63,369 nucleotides of DNA from Chloroflexota bacterium (GTDB lineage Bacteria > Chloroflexota > Anaerolineae > Aggregatilineales > Ch27), in contig JAIOAT010000012.1 in assembly GCA_019873685.1 (NCBI GenBank), positions 19,710 through 83,078 of the forward strand, given 5' to 3'. Position numbers and translations under genes: made by a program. A model generated the notes under the pieces. That model made no database searches. It worked only from the letters and a program-made list of their open reading frames with translations, and was not told where the DNA came from. Numbering within the stretch: the first letter of the stretch is position 1; each line of letters begins with the position of its first letter. Shown here piece after piece: positions 9,877 to 18,910 of the stretch.

Positions 9877-9885
9877 TGCTATAAT
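9877..9885 (+). promoter_or_regulatory. Extended -10 promoter for the SPFH gene
   Basis: TGCTATAAT is an extended -10 element (TGnTATAAT). No good -35 is present 17 bases upstream. It is divergent from the leader promoter at 9754-9782. Transcription from here gives a leader of about 170 bases before 10061, with a GCCCC/GGGGC hairpin near 9985-10002; I recognise no riboswitch in it. Confidence 0.6.
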
Positions 9886-10060
9886 GACCCTGGTCAGCAG
9901 GGAAATACGCAGCCCGGAACTAAAATTCGCCTGCTGCGTAATGCTGATCAGTGCGGGATATCCTCAGCAACCGGGCAAGCCCCTCTTTGCAGGGGCAGGC
10001 CGATGATGGGGAAATGCCGGGAAGAATCCGCCGGAAAAAGTTAAGGAGAAAGGTTCAGGG

Positions 10061-11152
10061 ATGGGTATCAGCAACATTCTTGGGTTTATTGCCCTGGCAG
10101 GCTGGGTGGCGATGATCGCTGGCATTGGCCTGGCTGTCGCTTCGGCGTCGCAGCGGCGTTCCACGCGCACTGGCGTCTGGCTGGCAATCATCGGCGTGGT
10201 GGTCGGAGTCGTCTTCAGCATCTTCAGCCAGGGCGTGATCATCGTCCAGCCGCAGGAAGTCGCCGTTGTCTTCGATACACTGCGCGGCGAACTGCTGCAA
10301 CCGCGCGGCCCCGGCGTCCACATCATCATCCCGGTGGTGCAGGAGGCGACCTACTACTCGGTTGCCCAGCGCGAATACACCATGTCGCGGGTGGCTGGCC
10401 AGGGCGATGACGCGGTAGTCGCCCGCACGTCCGACGGCCAGGAAGTCCGCATCGATGCGACGATCATCTACTCCATCGATCCCAACAACGCCAATCTGGT
10501 TCACCAGCGCTGGCAGAACCGCTTCCAGAATGAACTGGTGCGCCCGACCGTGCGCGGCGTCATCCGGGATGAAGTCTCCCGTTATGGCGTTGAGCAGGTC
10601 TACAGCACCGAGCGCGAGGCGCTCCGCGCTGGCATCCGCGAAGTGCTGGAAAGCCGCTTTGCTGAAGAAGGTCTGCTGGTCACTGACTTTCTGATCCGCG
10701 ACATCCAGTTCAGCGAGGAATACGCCCGCTCGGTGGAACAGAAGCAGATCGCCGAGCAGGATCGCCTGCGCGCCCTGCAGGAAGCCGATCGGCTGCGCGT
10801 CCAGGCGCAGGGCCAGCGTGACGCCGCCGTCTACCAGGCGGAAGGGCAGCGCCTGTCAGCCATTGAGCGTGCCAACGGTGAGGCGGAAGCCATCCGCATC
10901 CGCGCCCAGGCGGAGGCCGAAGCGCTGCGTCTGATCAACGAGCAGATCAGCCAGAACCCGGCCCTGATCCAGTGGCGCTACATCGAGACCCTCGGCGACA
11001 ATGTGGGTCTGATCATCGTGCCCAGCAACACCCCCTTCCTCTTTGACCTGGCCAGTCTGGTGGAGCAGACCGGTTTGAGCCTGCCGGGCATGACCGCCGA
11101 GACTGAACCAGTCCCGACGGAAGAAGCGCCGGCTGCCGAAACCGGCAACTGA
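10061..11152 (+). CDS. SPFH/Band 7 (prohibitin-like) membrane protein
   Basis: A 363-residue protein with two N-terminal hydrophobic segments (about 8-30 and 38-60). The SPFH domain (about 60-250) shows VQPQEVAVVFDTLRGELLQP, GPGVHIIIPVVQ and QEVRIDATIIYSID. Next comes a long Ala/Glu/Gln/Arg-rich coiled coil (about 225-300: QKQIAEQDRLRALQEADRLR, ERANGEAEAIRIRAQAEAEA), as in prohibitins, which form ring assemblies in membranes. The C-terminus is Pro/Glu rich. A ribosome site (AAGGAGAAAGG) precedes the ATG. Its neighbours downstream are chaperones and a protease, so a role in membrane quality control is a reasonable inference. Confidence 0.93.
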   Translation: MGISNILGFIALAGWVAMIAGIGLAVASASQRRSTRTGVWLAIIGVVVGVVFSIFSQGVIIVQPQEVAVVFDTLRGELLQPRGPGVHIIIPVVQEATYYSVAQREYTMSRVAGQGDDAVVARTSDGQEVRIDATIIYSIDPNNANLVHQRWQNRFQNELVRPTVRGVIRDEVSRYGVEQVYSTEREALRAGIREVLESRFAEEGLLVTDFLIRDIQFSEEYARSVEQKQIAEQDRLRALQEADRLRVQAQGQRDAAVYQAEGQRLSAIERANGEAEAIRIRAQAEAEALRLINEQISQNPALIQWRYIETLGDNVGLIIVPSNTPFLFDLASLVEQTGLSLPGMTAETEPVPTEEAPAAETGN

Positions 11153-11178
11153 GACCGCGCCTGATCGCCGCCTATAGC

Positions 11179-11212
11179 GCCGGGCCTCGGCTTGAGGCCC
11201 GGCTTTTCGTTT
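11179..11212 (+). terminator. Intrinsic terminator after the SPFH gene
   Basis: GCCGGGCCTC and GAGGCCCGGC form a 10-bp stem with a 5-base loop, followed by TTTTCGTTT. Confidence 0.85.
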
Positions 11213-11260
11213 GCGCTGGCAGGGGTGTGTTAGAGTATGATAAAAGCTGGCATAATAAAA

Positions 11261-11289
11261 TTGACAAGGATCGGCTTAAGGTTTAGAAT
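11261..11289 (+). promoter_or_regulatory. Sigma-A promoter of the cbpA gene cluster
   Basis: TTGACA (11261-11266), 17 bases, TAGAAT (11284-11289). It lies 47 bases before the cbpA ATG. I searched for a HAIR operator (CTTGAGT-N7-ACTCAAG), the usual HspR target, and did not find one. Confidence 0.8.
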
Positions 11290-11335
11290 GTGACCGGATG
11301 CGCTCACCACGATAGCGCAGGGATAAGTGACAGTC

Positions 11336-12268
11336 ATGACCACGTACAAGGATTATTACCGCGTGCTCGGCGTCAACCGGGACGCCACTCAAAAAGACAT
11401 CAAGCGAGCCTACCGCAAGCTGGCGCGCCAGTACCACCCGGACGTCAACCCCGGCGACAAGCAGGCTGAGGAACGCTTCAAGGAAATCAACGAGGCTTAC
11501 GAAGTCCTCAGCGACGAAGAAAAGCGCCGCCAGTACGATCAACTGGGCGCGCAGTACCAGCAGTGGCAGCGTATGGGTGGCCAGGGCAATGTGCCCTGGG
11601 AAGACCTCATGCGCCAGGCCAGCGGCGGCAGCGTCCATTATGAGTTCGACGGCGCGGAAAGCTTCTTCGATATCCTCAATAGCTTCTTCGGCGGCGGGCT
11701 GGGGGGCCGCACGGGGCAAAGCCGCGCTCGCGGGACGGCCCAGGGGGCCATGATGAAAGGTCGCGACATCGAACAGGAGATCACCATCAGCCTGGAAGAG
11801 GCGTATCATGGCACCCGCCGCGAATTCAACCGCGCCGGGCGGCGGCTGAGCGTGAACATCCCGCCGGGTGCGCGGACGGGCACGCGGGTGCGCGTCAGCG
11901 GCAAGGGCGAAGCCGGCTACAATGGCGGCCCGCCCGGCGACCTGTACCTGGTGGTCAACGTCCAGGAACATCCAGCCTTCAAGCGCGACGGCGACGACCT
12001 GCTGGTGGAACTGCCGGTTGACCTGTATACCGCCGTCCTGGGCGGGGAGGTGGAAGTGCCCACCCTGGCCGGCAAAGTGCGCCTGAAGATTCCGCCCGGC
12101 ACGCAGTCCGGCCAAAAGTTCCGCCTGGCCGGGCGGGGGATGCCGCGGCTGGGGGCCAGCCGCGAGCACGGCGACCTGTACGTGCGCATCCTTGTCCAGG
12201 TGCCGCGCAGCCTGACCCGCGAGGAGCAGGAATTGTTCGAGCGGCTGGCCGCCATGCGCAGCTCCTAG
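11336..12268 (+). CDS. cbpA: DnaJ-like co-chaperone without zinc finger (CbpA type)
   Basis: A 310-residue protein. The N-terminal J domain (about 4-70) includes [20 protein letters not shown] and the HPD tripeptide in [11 protein letters not shown], which stimulates DnaK ATPase. A Gly-rich region with GGGLGGRTG follows. The C-terminal substrate-binding domains begin at about 135 ([20 protein letters not shown]) and continue through [20 protein letters not shown]. No CxxCxGxG zinc repeats are present, which separates it from true DnaJ. A GTG at 11327 is an alternative start three codons earlier. It heads a cluster with an HtrA protease and an HspR regulator. Confidence 0.92.
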   Translation: MTTYKDYYRVLGVNRDATQKDIKRAYRKLARQYHPDVNPGDKQAEERFKEINEAYEVLSDEEKRRQYDQLGAQYQQWQRMGGQGNVPWEDLMRQASGGSVHYEFDGAESFFDILNSFFGGGLGGRTGQSRARGTAQGAMMKGRDIEQEITISLEEAYHGTRREFNRAGRRLSVNIPPGARTGTRVRVSGKGEAGYNGGPPGDLYLVVNVQEHPAFKRDGDDLLVELPVDLYTAVLGGEVEVPTLAGKVRLKIPPGTQSGQKFRLAGRGMPRLGASREHGDLYVRILVQVPRSLTREEQELFERLAAMRSS

Positions 12269-12318
12269 CCGGATCGGTTGCCGTTGACAATGGGCCAGGT
12301 GAGACAGGAGCGAGACGG

Positions 12319-13551
12319 ATGAGCAAACGGATGCAGGCGCTGGCCATCGGCGCGGTGGTGTTGCTGTGGGCAGCCGCCGGCCTGGCGCTGGTCAACCGCG
12401 CCAGGACCGAGGCGGGCGTAGCCGCCCCGCAGGCGATCGCCCGCTATGACGGGCTGCCCGCCGCCGCCGGGGCGGCCGGCCTGGGGCCTACCCCCAGTCC
12501 CCTGCCCCCGGACTTCGTGCAGGCGGTGGACGCCGAATACCTGCTGATCAGCAACATCTACGAGCGCGTGTCGCCATCGGTGGTCAACATCAACGTGGCG
12601 GTTGCCGTGGAAAACGCCAGCGCCGTGCCATCCGGCAGCGGGTCAGGGTTCGTTTACGACCGCCAGGGCCACATTGTCACCAACTCACATGTGGTGAACG
12701 GCGCTTCCGAGATCGAGGTGATCTTCCGGGATGGCTATGTTGCCAACGCCGAACTGGTCGGCATCGACGATTTCAGCGATCTGGCCGTGATCCGCGTGCA
12801 GGTGGACGAAAGCCGTCTGCTGCCGGTGACGATGGGCGACTCGGAAGCGCTCTATGTCGGCCAGCGGGTGATCGCCATCGGCAATCCGTTCGGGCTGGAA
12901 AGCTCGCTGACTTACGGCGTGATCAGCGCACTGGGCCGTACGTTGCCTTCCGCCCAGCTGCTTGATCCCACCCGCCAGCCGTTCAACAACCCGTCGATCA
13001 TCCAGATCGATGCGGAGATCAACCCCGGCAATTCCGGCGGGCCGCTGCTGGATTCCTACGGCACCGTGATCGGCGTCAATACCGCCATCCGCACGGAGAC
13101 CGGCCAGTTCCAGGGGGTCGGCTTTGCTGTCCCCGCCAGCACGGTGCAGCGCGTCGTCCCGGAATTGATCGAGCGCGGACGGGTGGCTTATTCCTGGCTG
13201 GGCATCTCCAGCCTGGCCGTGGAGGGCGGCTTTGGCCTGGCCGGGCTGGCGGAGCCGCTGGGCCTGCCGGTGACCTCCGGCGTGCTGCTGCAGACGGTCA
13301 CGCCCGATTCGCCCGCCGACCGCGCCGGTCTGCGCGGCGGAACCAACAACGGCACAGTGGTGCGCGGGCGGGAAATCTACGTCGGCGGCGATATCATCGT
13401 GGCCATCAACGGCCAGTATGTGGATAACATGGATGATCTCGTCAGCTATCTGGTGGTCAATACCCGGCCCGGCGACGAGGTAACCCTGACCGTGATCCGT
13501 AACGGCGACACCCTGGAAATCCCGGTGGTGCTGGGGGAGCGCCCGGATTAG
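12319..13551 (+). CDS. HtrA/DegP-type S1C serine protease with PDZ domain
   Basis: A 410-residue envelope protease. A signal anchor is at about 7-25 (LAIGAVVLLWAAAGLAL), then a Pro/Gly-rich linker. The trypsin-like domain (about 80-290) has the triad H124 (VTNSHVVNG), D154 (DFSDLAVI) and S239 (NPGNSGGPLL). A C-terminal PDZ domain (about 300-400) includes TPDSPADRAGLRGG and GDIIVAINGQYVDNMDDLVS. These proteases degrade misfolded proteins outside the cytoplasm. It lies between cbpA and hspR, separated by 50 and 47 bases, so the three probably form a stress operon. Confidence 0.95.
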   Translation: MSKRMQALAIGAVVLLWAAAGLALVNRARTEAGVAAPQAIARYDGLPAAAGAAGLGPTPSPLPPDFVQAVDAEYLLISNIYERVSPSVVNINVAVAVENASAVPSGSGSGFVYDRQGHIVTNSHVVNGASEIEVIFRDGYVANAELVGIDDFSDLAVIRVQVDESRLLPVTMGDSEALYVGQRVIAIGNPFGLESSLTYGVISALGRTLPSAQLLDPTRQPFNNPSIIQIDAEINPGNSGGPLLDSYGTVIGVNTAIRTETGQFQGVGFAVPASTVQRVVPELIERGRVAYSWLGISSLAVEGGFGLAGLAEPLGLPVTSGVLLQTVTPDSPADRAGLRGGTNNGTVVRGREIYVGGDIIVAINGQYVDNMDDLVSYLVVNTRPGDEVTLTVIRNGDTLEIPVVLGERPD

Positions 13552-13598
13552 GTCCCTGGAGTCTTGGTGTGTTGAACATAGCAGTGGGAAGAGTAGCG

Positions 13599-13928
13599 AT
13601 GCCTGAACAATCCGATCTGGATGAGCCTCGCTATACGATCAGTGTGGTGGCGCGGCTGGTGGCGCTGCACCCGCAGACCCTGCGCAACTATGAGGAATGC
13701 GGGCTGGTCGTGCCCCACCGCTCGCCCGGCAACTTCCGCCTCTATACCGAGCGCGATGTCCAGCGCCTGCACAAGATCGTCCGCCTGACCAACGATCTGG
13801 GCGTCAATCTGGCCGGCGTGGAGATCATCCTCAACCTGACTGAACGGCTGGAACGACTCCAGGCGGAAATGGACGACCTGCAGGCGCGCCTGGCCGCGCT
13901 GAACAACGGCGACGATTCACTGACCTGA
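13599..13928 (+). CDS. hspR: HspR-type MerR-family regulator
   Basis: A 109-residue regulator. The MerR winged helix is evident in YTISVVARLVALHPQTLRNY followed by EECGLVVPHRSPGNFRLYTE and RDVQRLHKIVRLTNDLGVNL. The Leu/Glu-rich C-terminus is a short dimerisation coiled coil. This layout is the HspR group, which represses heat-shock operons through HAIR sites with DnaK as co-repressor. Its place directly after cbpA and htrA supports that. The ATG at 13599 is chosen because homologous sequence begins just after it; the longer frame from 13569 has no clear ribosome site. No HAIR site was found in the window's promoters. Confidence 0.85.
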   Translation: MPEQSDLDEPRYTISVVARLVALHPQTLRNYEECGLVVPHRSPGNFRLYTERDVQRLHKIVRLTNDLGVNLAGVEIILNLTERLERLQAEMDDLQARLAALNNGDDSLT

Positions 13929-13985
13929 GGCTGGCCCGGCTGCTGCCTGTGTGAGCCGGTCAGCCGGCGGGGGAGAGGGAAAGCC

Positions 13986-14606
13986 ATGCAGCAGCGCGTA
14001 TACCCGGATGTTCTGGGCGCGATCACTGGCGGCACACGCCGGGAACTACCGACGCTCCAGTGCGCGCTGGGTGTCTTCCCCGCCGGGATAGCTGTCGGCC
14101 AGCCTTTCGAGGTGGTGGTGATTCTACAGAGCATGATCGCCCGGCCTCAGGATATTGCCCTGGCTCTGCGGCTGCCGCGCCGCGATCCGCAGGGCAACCC
14201 GCTCAGTTTCACCGTGCCGCACCCGGAATTGAAGCTACAGATGAGCAGCGGGGAAGTCGGCATTGTCCACCTGCCGGTGATCCCCCGCCCCCCAACGCCC
14301 CCGGCGCGGGGGTATCCGCTGATTCTCAGGGTGCTTGTCGCGGAAGGCGGCCCGACCTGGCGGGTGCGCCTTCCGGGCGCCGGGGCACCGCCGGACGCGC
14401 TAACGATCTCGCCCTTCCGCCTGGAGGTGCTGCGTGAGATTGCCTTCAGCAGCGAAGGCGAACGCAACCATCTGCATGGTCGCTTCGATGTCATCCCCGG
14501 CTATGTCCGCTCCACCCCCGCTTACCCCGCCCCCAAGTATCAGGTGCTGTGGAAGACCAGCGACGTCGCGGTACAGGGAAACGGAATGCCGGCCAGCGGC
14601 AGTTAG
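13986..14606 (+). CDS. Uncharacterised protein, 206 residues
   Basis: Starts with MQQRVYPDVLGAITGGTRRE, preceded by a GGGGGAGAGGGA ribosome site. I see no signal peptide, helix or catalytic motif. The middle (FPAGIAVGQPFEVVVILQSM, ALRLPRRDPQGNPLSFTVPH) suggests a beta-sandwich fold, as in intracellular Ig-like domains, but I cannot name a family. It follows hspR by 57 bases and could be the last gene of that operon. The function is unknown. Confidence 0.7.
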   Translation: MQQRVYPDVLGAITGGTRRELPTLQCALGVFPAGIAVGQPFEVVVILQSMIARPQDIALALRLPRRDPQGNPLSFTVPHPELKLQMSSGEVGIVHLPVIPRPPTPPARGYPLILRVLVAEGGPTWRVRLPGAGAPPDALTISPFRLEVLREIAFSSEGERNHLHGRFDVIPGYVRSTPAYPAPKYQVLWKTSDVAVQGNGMPASGS

Positions 14607-14669
14607 CCTGTCCCTGGCCGCCTCATCACAACCCTTAAGCTTGCCGCGCCTTTCTATTGACATCTGGAT

Positions 14670-14710
14670 TACAATGAATGCGTGATTTCATTCGTTATTT
14701 GCGGTACAAT
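14670..14710 (+). promoter_or_regulatory. Promoter -10 and candidate operator of the pucR-like gene
   Basis: The sequence ACAATGAAT occurs twice (about 14671 and 14706), and GAATG...CATTC is an inverted repeat between them. TACAAT at 14705-14710 fits a -10 element; an earlier TTGACA at 14657 is too far away to be its -35. Repeats around a -10 upstream of a regulator suggest self-regulation, but this is only a pattern. Confidence 0.45.
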
Positions 14711-14751
14711 GAATACTGGTATATTCTGCCCAAATGGGATTTTGCTGGTCA

Positions 14752-16398
14752 ATGTCCGACAAATCAGACTCCACATCCCGTATCACCGTCGAGGAAGTCC
14801 GCAAGCTGGCCCTGCCCATCGGCACGACCATCCTGAGCGGTCAGGAGACCCTCGACCGCGTCGTGACCTGGACCGCCCTGATCTACCCTCAGGAGATCGG
14901 CCCTAAACCTCTCAACCGGGGTGAACTGGTCATCCTTGCGCCGCTGGAACGCAACCTGGCCATCCCCAACCGGGATGCGCTGGTGGTGCGCCAGGCCGTT
15001 GAAGCAGGGGCTGCCGCCGTTGTCCTGGCGGAACATCCTTCCACGCTGGCCCTGGAAGAAGCCAAGGCGGGCAACCTGCCGCTGTTGCTGCTGCCCCTCG
15101 GCGCCAGCGTCCGCGAGGTTGAGCGCACGGTGATCACGCTGCTGCTCGACCGCCAGGCCCAGATTGAGCGCCGCGGCCAGCAGGTCTACCGCCAGCTAAC
15201 CCAGATTTCGTCGCAGAACCGGGGGATGGCGGAACTGGTCAGCGCCATGGCCGACCTGACCAATAAGTCCGTCATTGTCCACGACAAACGCCTGCGAATC
15301 GTCCAGCAGGTCGGCCAGCCGGTCATCAGCAGCGACGACTGGGAGTACGTCAAGGCCTTCACCGGGCAGATCAACAACCTGCCCGATAAGCTGCGCAACC
15401 GTCACCAGCTCATCAACCTTGATCAGATGGTGCTGGAACAGGACCTGCAGCGCAGCGGCCTCAAGCGTCTGGTTTCGCCGATCATCAACCAGGCCATCGG
15501 GCGCGGCTACCTGTCGATCATCACCACCGGCGACTTTGATGAGGTGGACTACCTGATCGCCCAGTACGGCGCGGAAGCCTGCGCCCTGGAGATGGCCAAG
15601 GCCAAAGCCATCAGCGAGACGGAAAAGCGCCTGCGCGGCACTTTCCTGGACCGTCTGCTGATCGGCGACATCAGCCAGCAGGAAGCGATCCGCCAGGGCG
15701 AGCGCTTCAACCATAACATGGCCCTGCCGCACATGGCTCTGGTGCTGGCCTGGCAGGGGACGGAAACGCCCTCCCTGCGGCGGCTGGAGACGCTGATCAA
15801 CGGCGTGGTCTCCAGCCAGCGGGAAGACGCCCTGGTCTGGCAGCGCGACGATCATGTGGTGATTTTCTACGCCGCCGACGCTGAAAACCCCATCGACTCT
15901 TCGCTGGCTCTGGCGGAAGCCATCCGCCAGGAGGCGCGGCGGCAGCAGCCGCAACACCGCGTGGCCATCGGCATCGGCCAGAAAGCCATGCATGTCAACC
16001 AGTGGCGGGAAAGCTACCAGGACGCCCAGCAGGCCGTTGACCTGGCCCGCCGCCTGGAAACGGACGAGCCGCTGTACATCGGCGATCTGGGCGTCTACCA
16101 GTTCATCCTGCGCCTGGAAGACCGGGAGACGCTGCTGGCCTTTGCCAACCACATGCTCGGCCCGCTGCTGGACTACGACGAACGCAACCGCGCCGACCTG
16201 ATCAAGACGCTGGAAGCGTTCTTCGCCTGCCACGGTAACCTGAGCCGCACCGCCGAGATGCTGATCGTCCACCGCAATACACTGCTCTACCGGATGAACC
16301 GTATCAGTGAGATCGCGGATATGGACCTCAACCGCCCGGAGACCCGCCTGGGTGTTCACCTGGCGCTGGTCATCCGCCAGTTGCTGCTCAAGAGCTGA
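14752..16398 (+). CDS. PucR-family transcriptional regulator
   Basis: A 548-residue regulator. The N-terminal PucR domain (about 8-130) starts ITVEEVRKLALPIGTTILSG and contains GELVILAPLERN, as in regulators of purine catabolism. A GGDEF-like central region follows (about 320-450). The C-terminal PucR helix-turn-helix (PF13556) ends the protein: LEAFFACHGNLSRTAEMLIV, HRNTLLYRMNRI. Such proteins activate catabolic or amino-acid genes. No target operon is adjacent. An ATG at 14734 would add six residues; neither start has a strong ribosome site. Confidence 0.9.
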   Translation: MSDKSDSTSRITVEEVRKLALPIGTTILSGQETLDRVVTWTALIYPQEIGPKPLNRGELVILAPLERNLAIPNRDALVVRQAVEAGAAAVVLAEHPSTLALEEAKAGNLPLLLLPLGASVREVERTVITLLLDRQAQIERRGQQVYRQLTQISSQNRGMAELVSAMADLTNKSVIVHDKRLRIVQQVGQPVISSDDWEYVKAFTGQINNLPDKLRNRHQLINLDQMVLEQDLQRSGLKRLVSPIINQAIGRGYLSIITTGDFDEVDYLIAQYGAEACALEMAKAKAISETEKRLRGTFLDRLLIGDISQQEAIRQGERFNHNMALPHMALVLAWQGTETPSLRRLETLINGVVSSQREDALVWQRDDHVVIFYAADAENPIDSSLALAEAIRQEARRQQPQHRVAIGIGQKAMHVNQWRESYQDAQQAVDLARRLETDEPLYIGDLGVYQFILRLEDRETLLAFANHMLGPLLDYDERNRADLIKTLEAFFACHGNLSRTAEMLIVHRNTLLYRMNRISEIADMDLNRPETRLGVHLALVIRQLLLKS

Positions 16399-16421
16399 TC
16401 GCCGGGTAGGAGACACCAAGG

Positions 16422-16457
16422 AAAAACGGGATGCTCTGCCGCGAGCATCCCGTTTTT
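16422..16457. terminator. Bidirectional terminator between pucR-like and cfa
   Basis: AAAAACGGGATGCTC and GAGCATCCCGTTTTT form a 15-bp inverted repeat with a 6-base loop. It provides T tracts in both directions for two convergent genes. Confidence 0.92.
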
Positions 16458-16482
16458 GCCTCCGTAGACCGTGCACACGCCT

Positions 16483-17820
16483 TTACCCGGCGTACAGATC
16501 GGCCCGCGTCAGCGGCAGGCGGGCCGGGCCGCGCCGGCTGCGGGAGAGCAGCAACTGGTAGACATTGGTGCTGCCGACCTCGAAGCCGACCGCCGCTGCC
16601 GCCATGTAAAAGCGCCACACGCGGAAGGTGCGCTCATCTGTCAGGGCTACCGCCTCCGCCCGGTGCGCCTCCAGGTTGCGCACCCAGCGGCGCAGCGTCA
16701 GCGCATAGTGCTCGCGCAGGCTCTCCAGATCGCGCGGCTCAAAGCCAGCCTCCTCGGCGACCTGGATAGCCTCGCCAATCGGGACAAGCTCACCATCCGG
16801 GAACACGTAGCGTTGTGTGAACTGCCCCGCCTGGAAGAGCCGGCGGGCCAGCCAGCCTGGCTCCTCATACTGGGCGGCGATGCCGTGGTTGAGGAACAAG
16901 CCGCCCGGTCGCAGCGCGTCGTGGGCGGCGCGGAAGTATTCCGCCAGCCGGGCGCGTCCGACATGCTCGAACATCCCCACGCTGACGATCTTGTCGTAGG
17001 GCCGGGTCGGGTCCAGGTCGCGGTAGTCGCGGATTTCGACCCGCGCGCGGTCAGCCACGCCCGCCCGTGCGATCCACTCCCGCGCGTAGGCCACCTGCGG
17101 CTCGCTCAGGTTGATTCCGGTGGCGTCAACGCCATAGTGTTGCGCGGCGTAAACCACCAGCCCGCCCCAGCCACAACCGATATCCAGCAGGCGTTCGCCG
17201 GGTTGCAGGCGCAACTTGCGGCAGATGTGCTCGAATTTAGCCGTTTGCGCCGCGTCCAGGTCATCCGTCTCGCTCCTGAAGTAGGCGCAGGAATAGGCCA
17301 TCGTCTGCCCCAGAAAGAGGGCGTAGAAGTCGTTGCCGACATCGTAGTGGTAGGTCACGGCGGCCCGGTCGCGGCTGCGGGAATGGCGGGCGCCCCGCAG
17401 GCGGGCTGCCTGCCGCCCTTCCGTGTATGCCTGCGGCGGGGTCGTCGCCGGCAGGCTGAGGGCCAGACGGGCCAGCGCCAGCCAGTCGCGGGCGGCGAAG
17501 CGCTGCACCCGCACAGCCAGCCCCAGCGCGGCGATGACATCGCCTTCCAACTCGTAGTCGCCGCGCAGGTAAGCCTCCGCCAGCGTCAACTCCCCCGGCG
17601 GCAGGAACATCCGCCGCAACGCGCCGGGATGTGTCAGCACGATCGTGAAGCGCGCCGGCTGCCCTGGCCCCGGCGGCAGGACGCTGCCATCCCACAGCCG
17701 CACGGCAAAGTCACGCTCCTCCTGGGCCATTACGATGTCGAAGGCGTGGCGCACCACCGCCCGCGCCCCCTCGGCGCGAATCTCCTCCCGGGCCTGTGCG
17801 CTATCCGAACGGGTAGCCAT
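16483..17820 (-). CDS. cfa: Cyclopropane-fatty-acyl-phospholipid synthase
   Basis: A 445-residue methyltransferase that adds a methylene from S-adenosylmethionine to unsaturated acyl chains of membrane lipids. The N-terminal lipid-binding part (about 20-150) has GDYELEGDVIAALGLAVRVQ. The Rossmann domain begins VTYHYDVGNDFYALFLGQTM, a CFA hallmark, with the SAM loop LLDIGCGWGGLVVYAAQHYG and then GMFEHVGRARLAEYFRAAHD. The ATG at 17820 follows an AGGAGG site; longer frames to 17952 are unsupported. It is monocistronic, with a shared terminator at its end. Confidence 0.93.
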   Translation of the reverse strand: MATRSDSAQAREEIRAEGARAVVRHAFDIVMAQEERDFAVRLWDGSVLPPGPGQPARFTIVLTHPGALRRMFLPPGELTLAEAYLRGDYELEGDVIAALGLAVRVQRFAARDWLALARLALSLPATTPPQAYTEGRQAARLRGARHSRSRDRAAVTYHYDVGNDFYALFLGQTMAYSCAYFRSETDDLDAAQTAKFEHICRKLRLQPGERLLDIGCGWGGLVVYAAQHYGVDATGINLSEPQVAYAREWIARAGVADRARVEIRDYRDLDPTRPYDKIVSVGMFEHVGRARLAEYFRAAHDALRPGGLFLNHGIAAQYEEPGWLARRLFQAGQFTQRYVFPDGELVPIGEAIQVAEEAGFEPRDLESLREHYALTLRRWVRNLEAHRAEAVALTDERTFRVWRFYMAAAAVGFEVGSTNVYQLLLSRSRRGPARLPLTRADLYAG

Positions 17821-17952
17821 AGCCCTGTTCCTCCTTCTCCTCGCAGAGGTTGTGATCGGGCGATCACAGACAGGCGGCTGGCGGGTATGGACCTGCCAGG
17901 GCCGCCTGATTCCATTATATGAGGATAGCGGAGGGTTGTTGCGCCCGCGCAA

Positions 17953-18786
17953 CTACTGCTCAATACAGGTCAGCTGGTGCACCCAGACCTTAGTCATGGC
18001 CAGCGCCCATTTGTTGCGAAATTCCAGAGCTGCGGTCACAGGCGCATCCTGCGGAGCTGTCCAGCGCCAGACGTAGCGGTGTGGCCGGTCGGGGGGCAGG
18101 TCAAAGGTCGTTGTGCCCAGTGTCTCACCATCCCGCCAGTCGTCGGCGGCCAGCACATCGCCCGTCTGCGCCCGCACCACCCAGCGCCATTCCAGGTTGG
18201 CCATCCAGTCCCCGGCCTGCGCCGCGCTCATGAAGACCTCGGAACCGTCAGCCAGCCGTGTTTTGACCAGCGGATGAAAGACAGCCGCCAGTTCAACCGT
18301 ATACCCGGCCCGAACGCCGACATCGCTCTGCTGGAAAGCCCATTCGAACGTGCGCCAGGAGCCGCCCATCTCCACGGCAGTATTGCCATAGGCCGGGTTG
18401 AGATAGCGGTCATAGCCCTCAAAGCTGTTCTCCGGGCGCTTTGGCTCGCAGCGCACGGCCTGAGTCTCCCCGCCGGGCCGGGAGACGCCCACCCGGTCAA
18501 CCAGCTTCCACTCCGCCGGGCCGACCTGCCACTCACCATAGACGACCGGATCGCCGGTCAGGTCGGGATTGCGCAGGATCTGGCCGCGGCCCGGCGGGCG
18601 CGGCGGGATCATCTCCACCGGCGGCGGAGAGACGGGGATGTCGACCGGCGGCGCTGGCTCCTCGGCAACAGCGGGAGGCGCGCCTTCCACCATGACCGTC
18701 ACCCGGTCGCCGAATAGCTCCTGCAACCTGGCGAGCAGCGCTCCTGTTTCAGCGTCGCTGGCCTCAATCGTGATCATGATCCGCAT
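17953..18786 (-). CDS. Uncharacterised protein, 277 residues
   Basis: Starts at ATG 18786 after GGAGGGG. The N-terminus (MRIMITIEASDAETGALLAR...LQELFGDRVTVMVEG) may be a small alpha/beta domain. A Pro-rich linker (about 37-68) leads to a beta-rich C-terminal domain with many Trp, ending WALAMTKVWVHQLTCIEQ. It lacks a signal peptide. Upstream on the same strand is the response regulator at 18911-19597, 125 bases away. I do not recognise a family. Confidence 0.65.
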   Translation of the reverse strand: MRIMITIEASDAETGALLARLQELFGDRVTVMVEGAPPAVAEEPAPPVDIPVSPPPVEMIPPRPPGRGQILRNPDLTGDPVVYGEWQVGPAEWKLVDRVGVSRPGGETQAVRCEPKRPENSFEGYDRYLNPAYGNTAVEMGGSWRTFEWAFQQSDVGVRAGYTVELAAVFHPLVKTRLADGSEVFMSAAQAGDWMANLEWRWVVRAQTGDVLAADDWRDGETLGTTTFDLPPDRPHRYVWRWTAPQDAPVTAALEFRNKWALAMTKVWVHQLTCIEQ

Positions 18787-18910
18787 ATACCGCCCCTCCT
18801 GGCGCGCACCAACAGGCGCGCTTTGCCGGTGACCGGCCGTCTGGAAACAAAAAGGCCGCGCCCCTCAAAGGCAGCGGGACACAGCCGGAAATTGTGCGCC
18901 AAGATGCTCC

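Noticed and set aside
9892..10060. Possible riboswitch in the SPFH gene leader
   Set aside because: A GC hairpin is present, but I could not match any conserved riboswitch core.
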